Of a stretch of DNA of 64,000 nucleotides, positions 22,617 through 33,948 are shown piece after piece; the stretch's first letter is position 1; every line of letters starts with the position of its first letter. Under the pieces are notes generated by a model. The model was not told the DNA's origin, did no database searches, and worked only from the letters and a program-made list of their open reading frames with translations. A program made the translations under genes and the position numbers. The DNA comes from Microthyrium microscopicum. Taxonomy: Eukaryota > Ascomycota > Dothideomycetes > Microthyriales > Microthyriaceae. Location: assembly GCA_010405405.1 (NCBI GenBank), contig MU004240.1:140217-204216 (forward strand), read 5' to 3'.

Positions 22617-24078
22617 TCAAAAAAGCATTTCTTCCCTTACATTTTCCTCCTCCAGATCCTCTACATAAGCCATTTCCATTTCGATATCCATATCTTCAAG
22701 ATCATTTGTCTGCCGAGACATGACATTCCTTTTCCTTCGCTTAGGTCCAACGGACATCAACGTCTCTGATTGCCTGACATCCCTCTGTGGGGTCAGTAGC
22801 TTCCATAACCTATGGTACACTAATGCGTTCCGCGTCTTTACGTCGGGTTCACCTTCCTTTTCATCATTTTGCGGGGCTCTGGACGGATCCGCTAAAAGTG
22901 ATAGTTTATACTTCAGGGATGGCGACTGGATTCGCTGATTCAGTGATGTGGAAGAAAGAGAGCGTGCGATTGTCTGCATCAAAGGTATTCTTGTGGCGAT
23001 GTTCTATTCCACTTGTCAGAAGGGGACTTTGAAGATTTGCATGGCACTTACCGCCAGAAAGCGCGGTGAAAAAATTGATGGGACCAACTCTCTTAGACTG
23101 CTGGCCATGGAATTTTCCGTAACGATCACTTGACTTGACGGATCGCTTGATCCATGCAACAGAACTTGGATCAGTCCTTCGATGAGAAGGAAGTGCTCAT
23201 GCACAACATGTTCTTCCTTTGGAATCTCTCCGTCGAGTTCCCTTGAGACTTGTGGTTCGTCGAAGAGGGACACGTCTGTTTGGGATGATTCTAAGCTCAC
23301 AGGACAACTCGAGGCTGTCGAGTCTATCAACGCTTCAAACTCAAACTCATCATCGGATTCAACAATAATTGGTGAACTGTCGTCTACCCATGCTCCAGAT
23401 TCGAGAAATGGATCTCGATTGTCTTGCCGAATCTCATCTAAGGTATCGTAACCGTAGATTGGCGAAGACGAGGCAACCTCTTCCACCCAGTCTTCGGGTA
23501 ATTCGCTTCCATTAGCCGAGACGAGTTGAACATCAATGTTGATCGCACGCAGAGCTACACTCTCAAACGATTCTGGAGGAGCAACATCAGCTGGCGAGAT
23601 GGTGCAGCGTTGCTTTTTGGACACATTCTTGATGTTGTACGTGGGTGATTCGCGATTGAACTGCAGATTGATGTGTATGATGGACGAAGTCCCAAAAAGG
23701 TCATCGTCCACTTCCGAGTCATTGTTCGGCAATGTCGCTAGCATAGCAGATTCCTCCCATATCTTCATGGGGTCAGTTAAGTGACTGCATGCGTTATAGA
23801 CTACTCACGTTGCTATTGCAGAGTGACTGGGCCATTACAGCCACATTTTGGCTGCTGTAGGGAGAGTTGTCCAGCGTCAGGTTTAGGCGCATATGCATCC
23901 CAACCTCACGGCATATCCAGTGACGCCCAAGAGTTGTTATGGGATCTTCGTTCCAGTGAGTGTGATCTGACGTGGTTCCGCCAGGTAGATTAAGTGAGAG
24001 ATGTGTTTGCGAGGAAAGCATGGTATTCGATATCGGAGAAGAAAGGTCCAAAGACCCAAGACGTATCGCTAGAGACAT
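22617..24078 (-). CDS. Uncharacterised acidic/Ser-rich protein
   Basis: Proposed exons are 24078-23809, 23762-23052 and 23003-22617 (455 residues). Both introns are 46-48 nt, have GT-AG ends and keep one frame open across three segments, which is the main evidence for a real gene. The middle exon encodes an acidic, Ser/Glu/Asp-rich protein with one hydrophobic stretch (HEHFLLIEGLIQVLLHG). The C-terminal exon has a basic cluster (KRRKR) that could be a nuclear signal, then an acidic tail. I recognise no domain. The start is the first ATG in the frame; an acceptor-like TTAG just upstream leaves room for an earlier exon. Confidence 0.6.
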
Positions 24079-24368
24079 GAGACGAGAATCCAAAGGCTAA
24101 TATTATGAAATTGATCCATTTGCTAAAGTTCAGGAGACATTTGGATCGGGCATGAGGTGAAGTTGGGATCCCGAATGCAACAACACCAGAAACATCCTAG
24201 CTCCGTCTGAAGTGAGGAAGGCACGATAGACCCGACCACTACTCTTTGCGAAAATCCCTGTTGAATCTGAACTTCATCGTTTCCCTTGTAAACACCAACT
24301 GATCGTTCAATAACTGTACTTGTCGTGCATGCCATGTCTCCATTTCGCCATACAAATTCGTTGAAGCA

Positions 24369-25505
24369 TTACAATACAACTTTGCTCGCGACACTGAACA
24401 ACCAAGCCGCATCTTTCCAGCCACCCTCTTCTTCTTGCAGAGGAGGCTCCGTAACTGGAATCGGGTTCGTAGCACTCGCCGAGCTATTCGCAGTTCTTTC
24501 CATCTGCTCTTTCCGTCTCCTCAACAACTCCGCCTTTCTCTCCTTGACATCCTCCGGCGTGCCACTCTCCTGTTCCTCTTCCTCACTATCCGATGGTTCC
24601 TCAACGTTGAACAGCGGCCACCCAATCAACCGATCCACCAGCCCGCCCAATCCAAACGTCGATATCTTTGACAACCGCTCCACCTCCGCCGCGTCCTCCA
24701 GTTCGTCTTCGCCTTCCTTGTCCACAAAGTCTGGCTCTACGTCCAGCTCATCAAAGTAACCTTCAACTGCTCGCGACGTCATTGCTCTTGAATCCGTCAG
24801 TCCTACAAAATCCACCTTACTGCCCACCCGTGAAGGCCGTCGACTTGTCTTGGCACTCGCCACTCGACTACCCGCGCGACTTGTCTGTCTACTAGCAGCT
24901 CGCGAGTGGAAGTTCTCAACAAGAACTTCTCGCTCGCGCTGTTCACGCTGATATGTCTCATCTGCGTCCTCCTGGCTTGGTACGAGGGAGGTTGAGCTTT
25001 CGCGGCTCACCAGCCAGCTCTGGCCTTTGCCCTCACGCATCTCACTCGCAATCACAAGACCAGCACGGTGAAGCCACTCATCGTTGCTCTGAATAGATGG
25101 TTTTGAAAGCGTGCGGCGGTAGAGGGGCGATGTGGGCCCAGTAGGTAGAGCAGATAGGCCTAGGGAAGACTTGGCGTGCGAGTCTGTGATTATGCTGGCA
25201 CTTTTGGCTTTAGTGATAGGAGCATCGTGAGAGCGTTGTTGTGGGGGGAAGTAGGACTCGTGGGCGTAGGTAGCCGTTTTCTTGGCACGGTTCTTCTTTT
25301 TAGGCGTGCGTGAGAGGATGCCAGGTGTAGTTGGGGCTGAGCGGCCTTGGATATAGGAGGATCGTGGGACTTGATCTAGCTCTTCGTCGTATCCATCGTC
25401 GTCAATGGGGAAGCGGGAGCTCAGTGGAGCGAGTGAGAGATGGGTGAGGTTTGGAAACGATCTTCGGTTTGGACGCGTGCCTGGTGATGATGGAGAGACG
25501 GCCAT
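24369..25505 (-). CDS. Uncharacterised fungal protein (possibly DUF3984 family)
   Basis: This is a single open frame of 378 residues. The N-terminus is SPGTRPNRRSFPNLTHLSLAPL, followed by an Arg/Ser-rich central part with repeated SR and AGSR motifs (likely phosphorylated or RNA/nuclear-type), an acidic stretch (DELDVEPDFVDKEGEDELED), the hydrophobic patch GLGGLVDRLIGWPLF, and a conserved-looking end, GWKDAAWLFSVASKVVL. From memory the ends resemble the fungal DUF3984 family, which has no known function; this assignment is not certain. It faces the next gene across a 595-bp shared promoter. Confidence 0.75.
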   Translation of the reverse strand: MAVSPSSPGTRPNRRSFPNLTHLSLAPLSSRFPIDDDGYDEELDQVPRSSYIQGRSAPTTPGILSRTPKKKNRAKKTATYAHESYFPPQQRSHDAPITKAKSASIITDSHAKSSLGLSALPTGPTSPLYRRTLSKPSIQSNDEWLHRAGLVIASEMREGKGQSWLVSRESSTSLVPSQEDADETYQREQREREVLVENFHSRAASRQTSRAGSRVASAKTSRRPSRVGSKVDFVGLTDSRAMTSRAVEGYFDELDVEPDFVDKEGEDELEDAAEVERLSKISTFGLGGLVDRLIGWPLFNVEEPSDSEEEEQESGTPEDVKERKAELLRRRKEQMERTANSSASATNPIPVTEPPLQEEEGGWKDAAWLFSVASKVVL

Positions 25506-26100
25506 GGTAGAGTTGCGTCAAGTAGTGAGTAGTACCACGAGTACAATTGGTTTGTCTGAACTCCTTGGTACTTGGTTATGGTTATTGGTAGACTTGTCCA
25601 CGATAGAGAGGGTGGTTTGAAGGATGCTACCAGATCGTGCCTTGGAATTGGTGGGAGCAGTGGAAAAGAGTGCTAGCGTACCTAATATATTATATTATAG
25701 GAGCTGAAGTCAAGTCACAGGGCCAGATTAGAATCAGTCAATGGCATCGGGCAAAGCTAGGGATTTATCGGGATTGCAGGTTTCAATATGTGGTAGGTAC
25801 AGTACTAAACCGATAACCTTTACTCAGAGGTTAAGTAATCGCAGAGTGACAAGATTGTCCCCGCAAATGGCGGCCCAAGACTCGGCTAAATTGCAATCAA
25901 ACCACCATACAAAGTGAGCTCGTCGCGTACTACAGCTTTGAGTTTCTACTTTACTCGTCCCAGCGCCACCGATCCCATACGCGTGACGCGACCCGCATCA
26001 ACGCGACTCCCCACTCTCCAAAACTTCATCTTCCCATCAATCCTCTCTCCCAAAATTCCAAACCAGATCAACCATCAATATCACAACCATTACAACAATC
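25506..26100. promoter_or_regulatory. Shared divergent promoter region
   Basis: The region separates the start codons of the minus-strand DUF3984-like gene and the plus-strand gene at 26101. The last 120 bases before 26101 are C-rich and A-rich (CCACC, CAACC), a typical leader. No particular operator could be assigned. Confidence 0.45.
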
Positions 26101-26848
26101 ATGCTCGCCACACCCCCTCCCATATTGAGCCAAACCTACCTCCCACCACGACCTTCTCCGCTCTCCCCGCGCTCCACAAACACACTCAATTTCTCCTTCA
26201 ACCATGCCGCGCAACCCATCTACTTTGGCATGACCGACACGTCCGAAAATGCCTTTTCGCGGCCCCACAAGCAAAGCACCTACTCGCAACGCACAATCAA
26301 GCCTACACCATTCAGCAACCGTAATCCAGACGAACAACGCGAGCGCCGGCGGGATATGTTTCTGCGGCGCGTGGAGCAGACGCGCGATGATAAGCGATGG
26401 CAGGGCCGTTCAGAACACGTATGAAAGATCCCCCGCCATATGTTCAATGGAATGCTAATAAGAGTAGATTATGCGGACGAGTTATTTTGCCGAACGACAT
26501 AATTTCAAGCTGAACATTCTGCGCGAAGCGCCAGACGATGTGGATGTTGCCATGGTCGAAGAGGACGCGGCGAGCTTTGAGCTACCGGAGATGATGGATG
26601 AGCTGCTAGTGGATGAAGTGGAGCGGCAGGAACAAATGGAGCTGCAGGAGCTATTGGCGCTCGCAGAGCAGGGACATCGCGAGGATGAGAGTATGGAGAC
26701 GGAGAGTATGGAGACGCAGACGGCAAGCTCGGATTACGATGAGGAGGAGTATGATTCTATATTCATGGAGTTCATATCGGACGAAGCCTCGTTAGAAGCA
26801 CCGCCCGATGGCCCGCCGGGCAGTCAGCAGATGGACATGTCTGACTGA
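26101..26848 (+). CDS. Uncharacterised protein with basic helix and acidic C-terminus
   Basis: Exons 26101-26418 and 26468-26848 give 232 residues; the 49-nt intron is phase 0. The first 60 residues are Pro/Ser-rich. A strongly charged helix follows (DEQRERRRDMFLRRVEQTRD, then DDKRWQGRSEHI), which looks like a conserved interaction segment. The rest is very acidic (MVEEDAASFELPEMMDELLV and a Met/Glu/Asp-rich stretch) and ends in a Pro/Gly-rich tail. No named domain is recognised. The basic helix followed by an acidic region would suit a nuclear or ribosome-biogenesis adaptor, but that is only a guess. Confidence 0.7.
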
Positions 26849-26991
26849 TGATGAGGGTGAGGGTTCGCAGCTGTATTCTTTCACGATCGATTGTATAGTG
26901 TCATTGGGTACATAGCAAGGCGTTGGGGTGTGTCATAGAATTGATTCAGGGTATCTTATTTGCCGTTACTCTTTACTACTTTGGACAGCTC

Positions 26992-28287
26992 TCACTGTGT
27001 AGGGCATCCGGCGTCGAGGTTTCCCATTGCTTCTTGGGCTGCTTCCATGCTCCCGACTAGTTCTTGGGGTGGTGAGCCTTCGTTTTGCATCTATTCCTGT
27101 TAGTATGAGTAGTCGGGACTTTGTAGCAATACATACCTTTTGCATGCGCTCGATAATGTATTCCCGATATTCAACCTTGTCATCACTGTATCCAGGCTCC
27201 TCAAATTTCGTTACTATTTCATGAGATAGCCGTTGAATCTCTCGATATCTTGTTATATCCTCAATCGACACCTTATCCTGATTCTTCGCCATCCAATCTG
27301 GAAACTTGCTATCCAACTCTTTCATGGGCTCGTAGAGAATCTCCTTGTTAGTGAGTTGCTCCATCATTCCCATCAGCATCTTTGAAAAGTCATCGTCAGA
27401 TGCTCCTCCACCGGAGTCCATCTCTCTAAGAAGCGCTGCCATGAAGTCCGCATCTCCAGCCTCTGTTGCCGCCGCGCCAGCTGCCTCACCACCTTGTTGC
27501 ATGCGCTCCATTGTCTGTCGAATAGTATCCTGAAATGACTCTGCCGGCTTGCCAGCGTCTGACGATGAGGCGCCGTTAGTGGAGCGTGCTGTTGAACCTT
27601 CACCATTGATAGCGCCGTCGGTGGCTTTGCCAAGTTCTCGGATCATATCCTCAAGTTGTTTGGCCATTTCTGGTGATTGATCGAGTTCGCCGAGCATGTC
27701 GGCCATGTTAGCAGTCAACATCTTGGCAAAATCGTCATCGTCAGTTGGAGCTGCGGCTATGGGGTCGCTTTCGGGAGGTATGCCAAAGACTTCATTCAAG
27801 GGAGCAGCCGGTCGTCCTGGGCCAGATGTGGCAGGGGCGGGCATACTATCGATTTTGCTTGCGGTGAATTGGTCGAGGACATCTGTAAAGGATTAAAATG
27901 CGCTGACATCTTGCGATTTATCTACTAACCATCCAGTTCGTCGAGGTCGTCAAGTTCATCTTCATCTGGGTCTGGTACAGCGTCTACTGATGCGACGCCG
28001 GCATCAGGGACTTGAATATCTGGGTCTGGGATTTGTGATTGCGCTGCCTTTGTTTCCGACACAGGTTCGCTTGTGGTGGCCTCTGTTTTCGGTTCTATAT
28101 CTGTAGGCTTAGCACTACTCTCTGCTATCGAAGCCGCTACGGCCGGTGCGAGTTCTGTAGCGTCCACCTTTTCTTCTTCTACTGGCTTGGCCTGTGTTTG
28201 GGCATCTTGCGGGCTTGAAATGACAGCTGGGTTGACCTCGGCAGGGTCAGTTGCAGGAACCGGAGTTGTGTGGGCAGCGTCGGCCAT
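26992..28287 (-). CDS. PEX19: Peroxin Pex19, peroxisomal membrane protein import receptor
   Basis: Exons 28287-27930, 27882-27137 and 27090-26992 give 400 residues. Pex19 is a mostly cytosolic chaperone and receptor that binds newly made peroxisomal membrane proteins and docks on Pex3. The acidic N-terminus contains DELDDLDELDDVLDQF, the Pex3-binding type of motif, which is formed across the first intron. The C-terminal helical cargo-binding domain includes FMAALLREM, MMEQLTNKEILYEPMKELD, PDWM and YREIQRL. The last exon ends CPTQ, a CaaX box for farnesylation as in yeast and human Pex19. The last intron has two acceptors six bases apart: the proximal one would give an immediate stop and remove the CaaX tail. 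An upstream in-frame ATG exists, but MADAAHTT is the likelier start. Confidence 0.93.
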
Positions 28288-29144
28288 GATGGGTGATAAA
28301 AGTTGTAACGCTGTGTGGAAAAAAGTGGTGGTGGTCAGTCCAAAAGGTTGAAATGATGTAGCAGGCTGAAGATATAGATTGACATGGCAGGCAGGATATA
28401 TTCCTTGCAACCTGGCCTGCTCCGAAAAGATCGAGGCAGATTTGACTACTGGGAGTCCTGGAGTCTGGGGCAGCGGGCAGGTTTGATTAAGTTATTAATG
28501 AACTACTGCATCAATGCATGTGAAGTCGACTCTAACCAGCCCGTCTGAGGGCAAAAGACAGCCGTTAGTAAGACATGGCAAGATATTTCATCCATTTACT
28601 TGCCCGATAATCGATTACTAATTGTGGTTTCGAGGTGACCCCTCATTTGATACGGCTCAGCTTCATCCACTTCATGGTTCCTTCCTTTTCGAGACATTGG
28701 GAGGATCGAGGCAACGTGAATTCCAGAATTAGCATATAAACTATCGTGTTGCCGCTAAGCCGCTATTTCAACACCTCAAGGCGTTCTCATCACTTTCAAA
28801 CGTTTCTCTTCTTCTACACTTTCAAAGTCTGAGTGGCAAAATATACCAGTCAGGGTAAATCGCATCGCAGAGCCTCCTAGAAACGATACTTTTTGTGTGA
28901 CCTTCTGAAGTCTACTCTATCTTTCAACCGGTCACATATTCACCACTTCACTTGTCTCTAGTGTTCTACAGGTTTCTACTAGTAGCCAGTACAAGGCTTA
29001 TTTCTGTGAAGAAGAACTTTCGCTCGCCCAATCTTCTTCACTCCACTGTCATCCAACTGCCTCCTAGGATCGTAACCCTCCCTTGCCCGTTTGCGCCTCG
29101 ATAACTACAGAACATTTACTGCATCCCAGCCCAAATCAGTCAAG
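28288..29144. promoter_or_regulatory. Divergent promoter region PEX19 / UBC9
   Basis: An 857-bp region between two divergent start codons. Both ends have pyrimidine-rich leader sequence on the coding strand of the adjacent gene (about 28960-29090 for UBC9). No other gene is seen. Confidence 0.45.
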
Positions 29145-29769
29145 ATGAGTCTCTGCCAAAACAGACTAAACGAAGAGCGGTATGTCCTACCAATCCGCAA
29201 AGCCCTCAGTCTACTAACACCACCCAGCAAACAATGGCGCAAAGACCACCCCTTCGGCTTCGTCGCCAAACCCGCCCGTCTTCCAACAGGCGCCATGGAC
29301 CTTAAGAAATGGGAATGCGCAGTCCCGGGCAAAGAAAAGACCATCTGGGCCGACGGACTCTTCAAGCTTGAAGTCACATTTCCAGACGGTACCTCTCCCG
29401 CTCACCCTACTCCCTCACCCAAGATACCACACTCCCTCAGCCTCAACCCACAAGTCCTTTACTGCCACGCAGCTAACACAATGATGACCAGAATACCCCA
29501 CCAAACCGCCAAAATGCCGCTTCATGCCCGCGCTCTTCCACCCAAATGTCTACCCCAGCGGCACCGTCTGCCTCTCCATCCTCAACGAAGAAGAAGGCTG
29601 GAAACCCGCCATCACCATCAAAGAGATTCTGCTAGGCATTCAAGAGCTACTGAACGAGCCGAACATCGAATCGCCTGCGCAGGCGGAGGCATACCAGCTG
29701 TTCAAGAAGGACAAGGTGGCGTATGAGCGCAAAGTCAAGGCGGTTGTCAAGGAGAATCCTACGCCGTAG
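29145..29769 (+). CDS. UBC9: SUMO-conjugating enzyme E2 Ubc9
   Basis: Exons 29145-29179, 29228-29388 and 29492-29769 encode 157 residues, the normal length of Ubc9. The enzyme takes SUMO from the Aos1-Uba2 E1 as a thioester and transfers it to lysines of mainly nuclear targets. The UBC fold is complete: N-terminal helix with the SUMO-binding [11 protein letters not shown] segment, the central strands WECAVPG and GLFKLEV, the [10 protein letters not shown] region, and the active-site motif [15 protein letters not shown] with catalytic cysteine at residue 92 (Cys93 in the human protein). The C-terminal helices [14 protein letters not shown] and QAEAYQLF follow. The first coding exon is only 35 nt, and the second intron is 103 nt. 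Confidence 0.96.
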
Positions 29770-30517
29770 AGAACTACAACTCTCTATAGCAAGGACGGAA
29801 AAGAGGCGATGGGCATGCGTATCGGCAGTTTATGCGGAAATCATGGACGAAGGAAATCTCGACTGGTCTGTCTTGAGGGAAGAGCGGCGGGAAAGGGCGG
29901 TACTGTTGTGCTTCGACGACTGGATGAGGTTCATGTGATTTTTTTGTTTTGTTTTTGGGCTCTGTACTTTATCATCCAAGCCTGGAGTTTTGGGAATCGG
30001 ACCAACCTGCTATCCAGGGTTCTGGTGGCGGATTACTGAAATATGGCGTGATGGAGCCTCTACTGGCCTCGCGGCAGATACAGGTTCATAGATGAATCCA
30101 GCGAAATAATTACATTGTGCTTCCAACATGTTATAGAAGTAAACTATCATAGTCTAATGTGGCATTTTGTGAAGAATTGTCCGTTTCTCACAGTGCTAAT
30201 AGGGTTTATGGTGCAATAAGTCATGTCGCAGATATGAAACGCGAGCATAGTTATTTTTTTAAGCTGGAAAGACGAATTGGATTACTATCTTTGATGAATT
30301 GATGCGTTCAACATGTTGACTTGCAAATGTATGCCTCAAAATAACCGCAACTCCATGATCAAATCTTACAAATACAGTTACCGTTTGAATCAATGAATAC
30401 CCCGATCCCTATGAACCACAAGTTGAGAATAATGAATGCAATGTTTTTCATGTAACTTATGTCGTGGGCCGTTCAAATCATTGGAAAAATAATCCACCAA
30501 GTAGCCATGCACCACCA
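29770..30517. other. Convergent intergenic spacer
   Basis: 3' flanks of UBC9 (+) and of the unknown minus-strand gene. The sequence is AT-rich with no gene. A GTTCAAATC string at about 30473 has no pairing T-stem and is not a tRNA. Confidence 0.4.
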
Positions 30518-31375
30518 TCACGCGACTTCTCCCATCTCGACATCCTCGCATGCTGACTGCTCGAGCTGCATCTGCTCAACGTTGCTGGCTTGAGCAACAC
30601 CATTGATAGGCGATAGGGCGGTAATTGGCGAGGGTGGAACGTCTCTGGCAAAGAGCTCGGGTCCTTCAGCGAGAATGTCTGGGATCCAGTTGCCGCGCTC
30701 GTCTTGACGCTTGTTACTAAGGCGTCGGAAGAGATCGTTGTCGTCGTTGCAGAGGAAGCGACTTGACTTGAGATCGTCGCGGAATAGCCACCATTGATGC
30801 CAGTATCCTTTGGCCCCGGCTGGTTCGGATCGAACTACGTATATGCCAAGTCCTTCGTGTTGGAGTAGAATACGTGGCTCTTCAAGTGAGAATTGTATTT
30901 GGACGAACTTCTCGGAGCCGGCGATGGCAGACTCTTGAGTGTCTGAGAGTCTCTTCCAGCCAATGCCAAGTTGACGGACAATGGGGTCAATCTCTTCGTG
31001 GTTGTTGATGTGGTTTGGTGTCTCCACGACGCGACGTTGTGACTTGCGAGCAATGAGACGGGGACGATCCGAGGAGGTTTCCATAGCGGAAGATGATGGC
31101 GACAAAGGATCGTTCTCGGATCGATCTTCGTTGATATCATCTCGGGAGCGTTTGCGGCCAGCAGTAGCGGTTGATGGTCGAGAGAGATAGTTTAACGATG
31201 GTGGCGTAGGGTACTTGGGGACGAATTTCCGTGATGAGAAGGCATTGGACTGTTCAAATGCAGCTGGAGATGGTTCAAGGATGGCTCCTCCTTGAGGATG
31301 AGGAGTTGTGGAGAATGGGGTGCTTTGAGGTGGCAGCAGCACAGTTGGCGACGACGCGAAGTAGGTCAGACCCAT
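30518..31375 (-). CDS. Uncharacterised conserved-looking fungal protein
   Basis: This is a single open frame of 285 residues. The N-terminal half is Pro/Ser-rich with a basic cluster (GRKRSRDD) and an IARKSQRR segment, likely nuclear signals. Residues about 125-225 are the ordered part: IVRQLGIGWKRLS, VQIQFSLEEPRILLQHEGLG, YWHQWWLFRDDLKSSRFLCN and DLFRRLSNKR, rich in aromatic residues and probably a small alpha/beta domain. The tail is acidic (CEDVEMGEVA). I recognise no family. It shares a divergent promoter with CCT3. The N-terminal MGLTYFASSP start is the first ATG in frame. Confidence 0.75.
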   Translation of the reverse strand: MGLTYFASSPTVLLPPQSTPFSTTPHPQGGAILEPSPAAFEQSNAFSSRKFVPKYPTPPSLNYLSRPSTATAGRKRSRDDINEDRSENDPLSPSSSAMETSSDRPRLIARKSQRRVVETPNHINNHEEIDPIVRQLGIGWKRLSDTQESAIAGSEKFVQIQFSLEEPRILLQHEGLGIYVVRSEPAGAKGYWHQWWLFRDDLKSSRFLCNDDNDLFRRLSNKRQDERGNWIPDILAEGPELFARDVPPSPITALSPINGVAQASNVEQMQLEQSACEDVEMGEVA

Positions 31376-32187
31376 GTTTGCGACAGTTCAAGTTGGACAG
31401 AAGAGCTAAAAGTAATCAAGGTAAGTGGGCAATAAGAAGAAAATAAACTTGTCAAAGTAATAAAAGAGTCGAGGCCGACTGGAGAATTGGTTGACAAGGT
31501 GATGGGGGTGAGGGTGGAATGGTAAACGGTTGATGGTGAATGAATGAGGCGGAAGGCTGAAAAAGATGAGAGAATAAGGCTGTGGTGTGGGGAGGATGAA
31601 AGAGAAGTCAAGCCAGCTGCAGCATGGAGAACTAGTCAAGACTTGTAGGAGATGAAAAGAGAAGAGAATAATGGGAGGTATGCTTGATGTGCAAAAGGTA
31701 TTGAAAAGGAGTTGTAGTTGAAGAGGGGACAGAGGTTGGAGGAGAGTGATGAAGAGAAGGAAACAACTGGGAGAGCAGTTGGCCTGGATTTGATGGGAAG
31801 CAGCGATGGGGGGGAAAATGGGGAATTGATTGAGTTGGTCGCGACTGCCTTTCAACCAATAGGCCTTGAGCCCTAGCAACTGCACGCCAAGCTCACCGGA
31901 GTGGCAATTGCTCTTTCCAACATGAAAGAGCTTTAATCCCGAATCGGCAACTTTGACTTGCATTCCAGGGTTCGTGCCTGCCGTTTTCTATGTCTGCCTT
32001 GGATTGCCGGCTGCCAGGATTCCAGCCTCACGAGATAGGCGCGCGCAAGAAAGAATTTCTTTGATTGGCTATCATTTACGCCGTGCCCCTCGTACTAGCA
32101 ACAATGCTCCAGCACAAAAATCAGGCGGCGCGAGCTTTTCCCAGATTATAAACACTTACCTACACTCGAACCTCACTGCCATACATA
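31376..32187. promoter_or_regulatory. Divergent promoter region of the unknown gene and CCT3, with long purine/pyrimidine-biased tract
   Basis: From about 31430 to 31830 the + strand is purine-rich (GAAGAGAAGG, GGGAGGTATG), so the minus strand is a long C/T-rich leader for the gene ending at 31375. This bias creates a 185-codon minus-strand frame that is composition-driven rather than coding. The CCT3 side is short and ordinary. Confidence 0.5.
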
Positions 32188-33948
32188 ATGCAAGCCCCGG
32201 TAGTAGTACTCAGTAAGATCATGTCTGGTTTAGCTGGACTACAATGAACTAACATCATCTTCAGACACCGCCGCTGGCGAGCGCCAGTTTGGTCGCAAAG
32301 CACAGCTCTCAAATATCACTGCTGCAAAGACGTATGATTCAGGGCCTAACCTTCAAGGCTTCTGCTAACAGTTTTCAGAGTAGCAGATATCATTCGATCA
32401 TGTCTCGGTCCCAAAGCCATGCTCAAGATGCTCCTAGATCCCATGGGAGGCATCGTCCTCACCAACGATGGACACGCCATTCTCCGCGAAATCGAAGTGG
32501 CGCATCCCGCTGCAAAGTCTATGATCGAGCTTAGTCGAACACAAGACGAAGAGGTTGGCGATGGAACAACAACTGTCATCATCCTCGCTGGCGAAATCCT
32601 TGCCCAAGCCTTACCACAACTCGAGCGAAATATCCATCCCGTCGTAATCATTTCCGCCTTCAAACGCGCTCTCGCCGATGCTCTCACCATAATAGAAGAC
32701 ATTTCCATTCCAGTTGATGTCAAAGACGACAAGGCCATGTTCTCTATAATCTCATCTTCTATTGGCACAAAATTAGTGTCGCGCTGGTCGAATTTGATGT
32801 GTGGACTGGCCTTGAAGGCCGTTCGCACAGTGACGTGGGAAATAAATGGCGGACAAACGGAGGTCGACATCAAACGATACGCAAGAATAGAAAAAGTCCC
32901 AGGAGGTGAAATTGAGGACAGCAAAGTTCTTGATGGCGTAATGGTGAACAAAGATATCACGCATCCAAAGATGAGAAGAAGAATAGAGAACCCACGAATC
33001 ATTCTCCTGGATTGCCCTTTGGAGTACAAGAAGGGAGAATCTCAAACAAACATCGAAATCACCAAGGAGGACGACTGGAACCGTATTTTGGAAATCGAAG
33101 AAGAGCAGATCAAGACGATGTGCGACGCCATTCTCGCCGTAAAGCCAGACCTAGTCATCACCGAGAAAGGTGTCAGTGGTAAGTACACGATCTTCCATTT
33201 CAAGCCACGACTAACGATTCTAGATCTCGCTCAGCATTTCTTCGTCAAAAACAATGTTACCGCTATCCGTCGAGTCCGCAAGACCGACAACAACCGTATC
33301 GCTCGTGCCACCGGAGCCACCATCGTCAACGATGTACGCACCATCCAAGCTTCGGACGTTGGCACACAATGTGGTCTGTTTGAGATTTCAAAGATTGGCG
33401 ATGAGTACTTTACGTTCTTGACAGAGTGCAAAGACCCTCACGCCTGCACCGTCCTTCTCCGTGGACCTTCCAAGGACATCCTCAACGAAGTCGAGCGCAA
33501 CTTGCACGATGCCATGGGCGTGGCTCGTAACGTCGTTTTCCATCCACGTCTCTGCCCTGGCGGTGGCGCAACCGAAATGGCTGTCGCTGTAGGACTCGAA
33601 CAAAAGGGCAAAGCAGTAGAAGGTGTCGCACAATGGCCGTATCGCGCTGTCGCAGAGGCAATGGAGGTTATTCCACGTACACTAATCCAGAACAGCGGGA
33701 ACAGCCCCATTCGCGTGCTCACTCAGCTACGAGCCAAGCATGCCGAAGGCTTCACCAGCTGGGGCGTGGACGGTGATGCAGGCAAGATTGTGGACATGAA
33801 GGAGTATGGCGTATGGGAGCCCATGGCCGTCAAAATGCAGAGCATCAAAACGGCGGTAGAGAGTGCATGTCTCCTACTACGTGTAGATGATATATGTGCT
33901 GCGAAGCAGGCAAAGACTGCAGGTGGTGGAGTCGGTTCGGATGATTAA
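32188..33948 (+). CDS. CCT3: T-complex protein 1 subunit gamma (CCT3 chaperonin)
   Basis: Exons 32188-32212, 32265-32331, 32379-33178 and 33224-33948 give 538 residues, normal for CCT gamma. It is one of eight subunits of the cytosolic TRiC/CCT ring that folds actin, tubulin and WD proteins with ATP. Visible motifs are the N-terminal ERQFGRKAQLSNI, IIRSCLGPKAMLKMLLDPMG, LTNDGHAIL, the ATP-site GDGTTT near residue 91, the apical-domain stretch VRKTDNNRIARATGA, and the C-terminal nucleotide-site motif PGGGATEMA. The third intron (33179-33223) is 45 nt with no stop in frame, so retention would add 15 residues between EKGVS and DLAQH; conservation of EKGVSDLAQH supports removal. The first coding exon is only 25 nt. 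Confidence 0.95.

Noticed and set aside
10577-29769. A functional operon-like link between the SIM-tailed array and UBC9
   Set aside because: They are 12 kb apart with unrelated genes between them; nearness in a fungal genome is weak evidence. Only the tail motif itself is reported.
30465-30490. GTTCAAATC string as a possible tRNA gene
   Set aside because: There is no pairing T-stem, acceptor stem or A box around it.
31406-31963. Minus-strand open frame of 185 codons
   Set aside because: It lies in a C/T-rich leader; its composition (Leu, Pro, Ser, Phe) follows directly from the pyrimidine tract and no motif or splice partner supports it.
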